A stretch of DNA of 64,000 nucleotides from Bernardetiaceae bacterium. Lineage in GTDB: Bacteria; Bacteroidota; Bacteroidia; Cytophagales; Thermoflexibacteraceae. The DNA lies in the NCBI GenBank assembly GCA_025057115.1, contig JANWWZ010000002.1:248001-312000 (forward strand), read 5' to 3'. The position numbers and the translations under genes were made by a program. Numbering within the stretch: position 1 is the first letter of the stretch; each line of letters starts with the position of its first letter. Shown here one piece after another: positions 62,520 to 64,000 of the stretch. The notes beneath the pieces are model-generated. The model made no database searches, was not told the origin of the DNA, and was given only the letters and a program-made list of their open reading frames with translations.

Positions 62520-64000
62520 ATGGTTAATCAGCTTTGCAAATTGCTCACTATACTTTCTTCTACTACAATGGCTCTTTGGATGGTGCCAACGTCTTTGCAG
62601 GCTCAACGCATCGACGAAGGCAAATTTGAAATAGAAAAAGAGCGGGTGCTAAAGCTATCCAAAGCAGCGCGCAATTTTGATCGCATGCCGCGTTTAGAAA
62701 TTAGCACTTCTGCTCAAGCTCAACAATATCGCTTGCCGCGTTTCAATTTTGCCTTGCCCACCTTGCCGATTAATGTCCAGCCTCTTCGCCAAGAGGCTCA
62801 AAAATCTGAAGAGCAAGAAAATGCCTACCGAAATTTAGCAAAAGCAGGCTTTGGAAATTATCTCTCCCCTTATGGAGAGGTTTTCATTTCTTCTTCGGAA
62901 GAAGTTCAATGGCAGTACCAGCTACATGGCTTGCATTTTTCTTCCTTAAACGGTCCTGTAGATGGGCGCAATTCTGGCAGTAGCCTCACTAAACTGCATG
63001 GAAAACTTACCCGATTTACCAGTAGTGGCAAAATATACACTGCTGCTACTTATAGCCGTCAAGGATTGCGCTTTTACGGCTATAGCCCTTTGATAAGCAA
63101 TTTTATTACGCTGGAAGATATCAAACAAAATTTTGCTCTTGCTGAGGTCAAAGCAGGTTATCAGCTCATAGAGCCAGCAGTGCCTTTGTCCTATCAAATG
63201 GAAGGAAATTGTTATTTTTTTTCTGACCGCTATCAGGCAAGAGAAGCAGCTTTTCAGTTGAGTGGCAATGCAAGCAAGGCCATAGGAGCAGCAGGGCGCT
63301 TTAAGACAGACATCTCATTAGACCTCCTCCATCGCCGCGATGAACTAGGAAGTCAAATGCGCAACTTGTTTATGATTACCCCTTGGTATGAACAACATCG
63401 GGAAGGGATTTACTTTAAGGTAGGGGCAAGAATGGCAGCCGATGGCGACTCGCTGACCAACCAACCCAAAGTAAGAGCATATCCTTTAGCTAGTGCTGCT
63501 ATTGATCTGCTAAAAGGTCAGCTACGGGCTTTTGCTTCCTTGGAAGGCAATACCTTGCGCAAAACTTTCCGCACAATGGCAGAAGAAAATCCGTTTTTAG
63601 CGCCCAATGTAACCCTTGCTCATACTAATCAACTTTGGGAGCTAGCCGCTGGGGTTGAAGGCAGTTTTTTAAAAGGACTCCGCTGGAGGCTTAAAAGTAG
63701 CTACGGCATTTATGGCAATTTGTACTTTTTTGCCAATAACACAAGAGACTCCAGCAAGTTCGACATTCTCTATGACCGCAATAAGGTTCCCCTTTTTCAA
63801 TTGCAGGGAGAGTTTGCTTACGCCGCTGGTCCGCTTCAACTAAGCAGCAAAGTTGGATTTTTTGGCTATCATACCAAGCAACTTGCTCGCCCTTGGCACC
63901 GTCCTTTGCTTACTGCTGAACTTAAAGCCACTTATCAGTTGCAAGAAACAATTCGCTTGAGTGCTATTTTGTATCATTGGGCAGGCATAAGGGCTTTTAG
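62520..64000 (+). CDS. Outer-membrane protein, TonB-receptor-like (5' part)
   Basis: The frame is open from the ATG at 62520 to the window end (493 codons, no stop). A signal peptide (about 1-27, ending S-L-Q-A-Q) is followed by a charged linker and then by long alternating strands such as G-K-I-Y-T-A-A-T-Y-S-R-Q-G-L-R-F-Y and I-Y-F-K-V-G-A-R-M. The content suits a large barrel. In Bacteroidota a TPR protein followed by a TonB-dependent-receptor-like protein is a recurrent pair. The plug domain is short or absent here, so it may be a receptor-like porin rather than a true receptor. Confidence 0.7.
   Translation, partial: MVNQLCKLLTILSSTTMALWMVPTSLQAQRIDEGKFEIEKERVLKLSKAARNFDRMPRLEISTSAQAQQYRLPRFNFALPTLPINVQPLRQEAQKSEEQENAYRNLAKAGFGNYLSPYGEVFISSSEEVQWQYQLHGLHFSSLNGPVDGRNSGSSLTKLHGKLTRFTSSGKIYTAATYSRQGLRFYGYSPLISNFITLEDIKQNFALAEVKAGYQLIEPAVPLSYQMEGNCYFFSDRYQAREAAFQLSGNASKAIGAAGRFKTDISLDLLHRRDELGSQMRNLFMITPWYEQHREGIYFKVGARMAADGDSLTNQPKVRAYPLASAAIDLLKGQLRAFASLEGNTLRKTFRTMAEENPFLAPNVTLAHTNQLWELAAGVEGSFLKGLRWRLKSSYGIYGNLYFFANNTRDSSKFDILYDRNKVPLFQLQGEFAYAAGPLQLSSKVGFFGYHTKQLARPWHRPLLTAELKATYQLQETIRLSAILYHWAGIRAF

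Noticed and set aside
1-64000. Prophage, integron, plasmid origin or CRISPR array
   Set aside because: No integrase, phage structural genes, replication origin features or repeat-spacer arrays were seen on either strand.

Overview
The window looks like chromosomal DNA of a member of the Bacteroidota, most likely the Cytophagales branch. The support is a SusC/SusD pair, a very large protein ending in the gliding-motility/type IX secretion (type B) C-terminal domain, families mostly seen in this phylum (DUF3127, DUF6452, DUF6048, DUF4340), almost no Shine-Dalgarno sequences, and two promoters that match the Bacteroidota consensus TTTG-N19-21-TANNTTTG. No phage, plasmid or CRISPR features are visible, and the only mobile-element trace is a decayed transposase-like stretch near 58.4-58.9 kb.

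Layout. 0-5.4 kb: the 3' end of clpX, a FucP-type sugar transporter, and a two-gene unit of a PstS-like phosphate-binding protein and a membrane GAF-GAF-SpoIIE phosphatase. 5.7-9.9 kb: a zinc aminopeptidase overlapping mnmD, an SDR dehydrogenase, an enoyl-CoA hydratase and a WG-repeat protein. 10.3-12.9 kb: DUF4340 protein, dnaN and a low-molecular-weight tyrosine phosphatase in one direction. 13-18.3 kb: an SDR, a membrane glycosyltransferase, a Rieske-fold lipoprotein without its ligands, a beta-barrel protein, and a glycosyltransferase/LpxH-like pair. 18.4-22 kb: aminotransferase, BadF-type kinase, zinc-ribbon membrane protein and tRNA-Arg(ACG). 22.1-27.4 kb: hemW, an ABC ATPase joined to a dicarboxylate symporter, and a SulP transporter. 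27.5-33.9 kb: TIM-barrel isomerase plus CpcT/CpeT homologue, divergent from susCD. 33.9-44.1 kb: lnt, two secreted tandem paralogues, a beta-lactamase-fold protein lacking the GH3 catalytic barrel, a 1259-residue type IX secreted protein and a lipoprotein.

44.1-48.9 kb: tmRNA with its own promoter and terminator, a polysaccharide deacetylase, a LOG-family protein, etfBA and a small TPR protein. 49-55.5 kb: an NtrC-type regulator, then a polysaccharide export cassette (HsdR_N-like protein, Wza-like, Wzc-like tyrosine autokinase with an 11-fold Tyr-Gly tail, CpsB-like phosphatase) and a lone receiver protein. 55.6-64 kb: rodA, the DUF6452/DUF6048 pair, the decayed transposase, a DUF3127 protein with an SSB-like tail, and a 1020-residue TPR protein followed by an outer-membrane protein that runs off the window.

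Most of the window is housekeeping and envelope biology. The least ordinary items are the PstS/SpoIIE pairing, the domain-deleted GH3/beta-lactamase protein, the CpcT homologue outside phototrophs, the tandem secreted CxC proteins, the Tyr-Gly autokinase tail and the SSB-like tail on DUF3127. None amounts to a clear new defence or mobile system.
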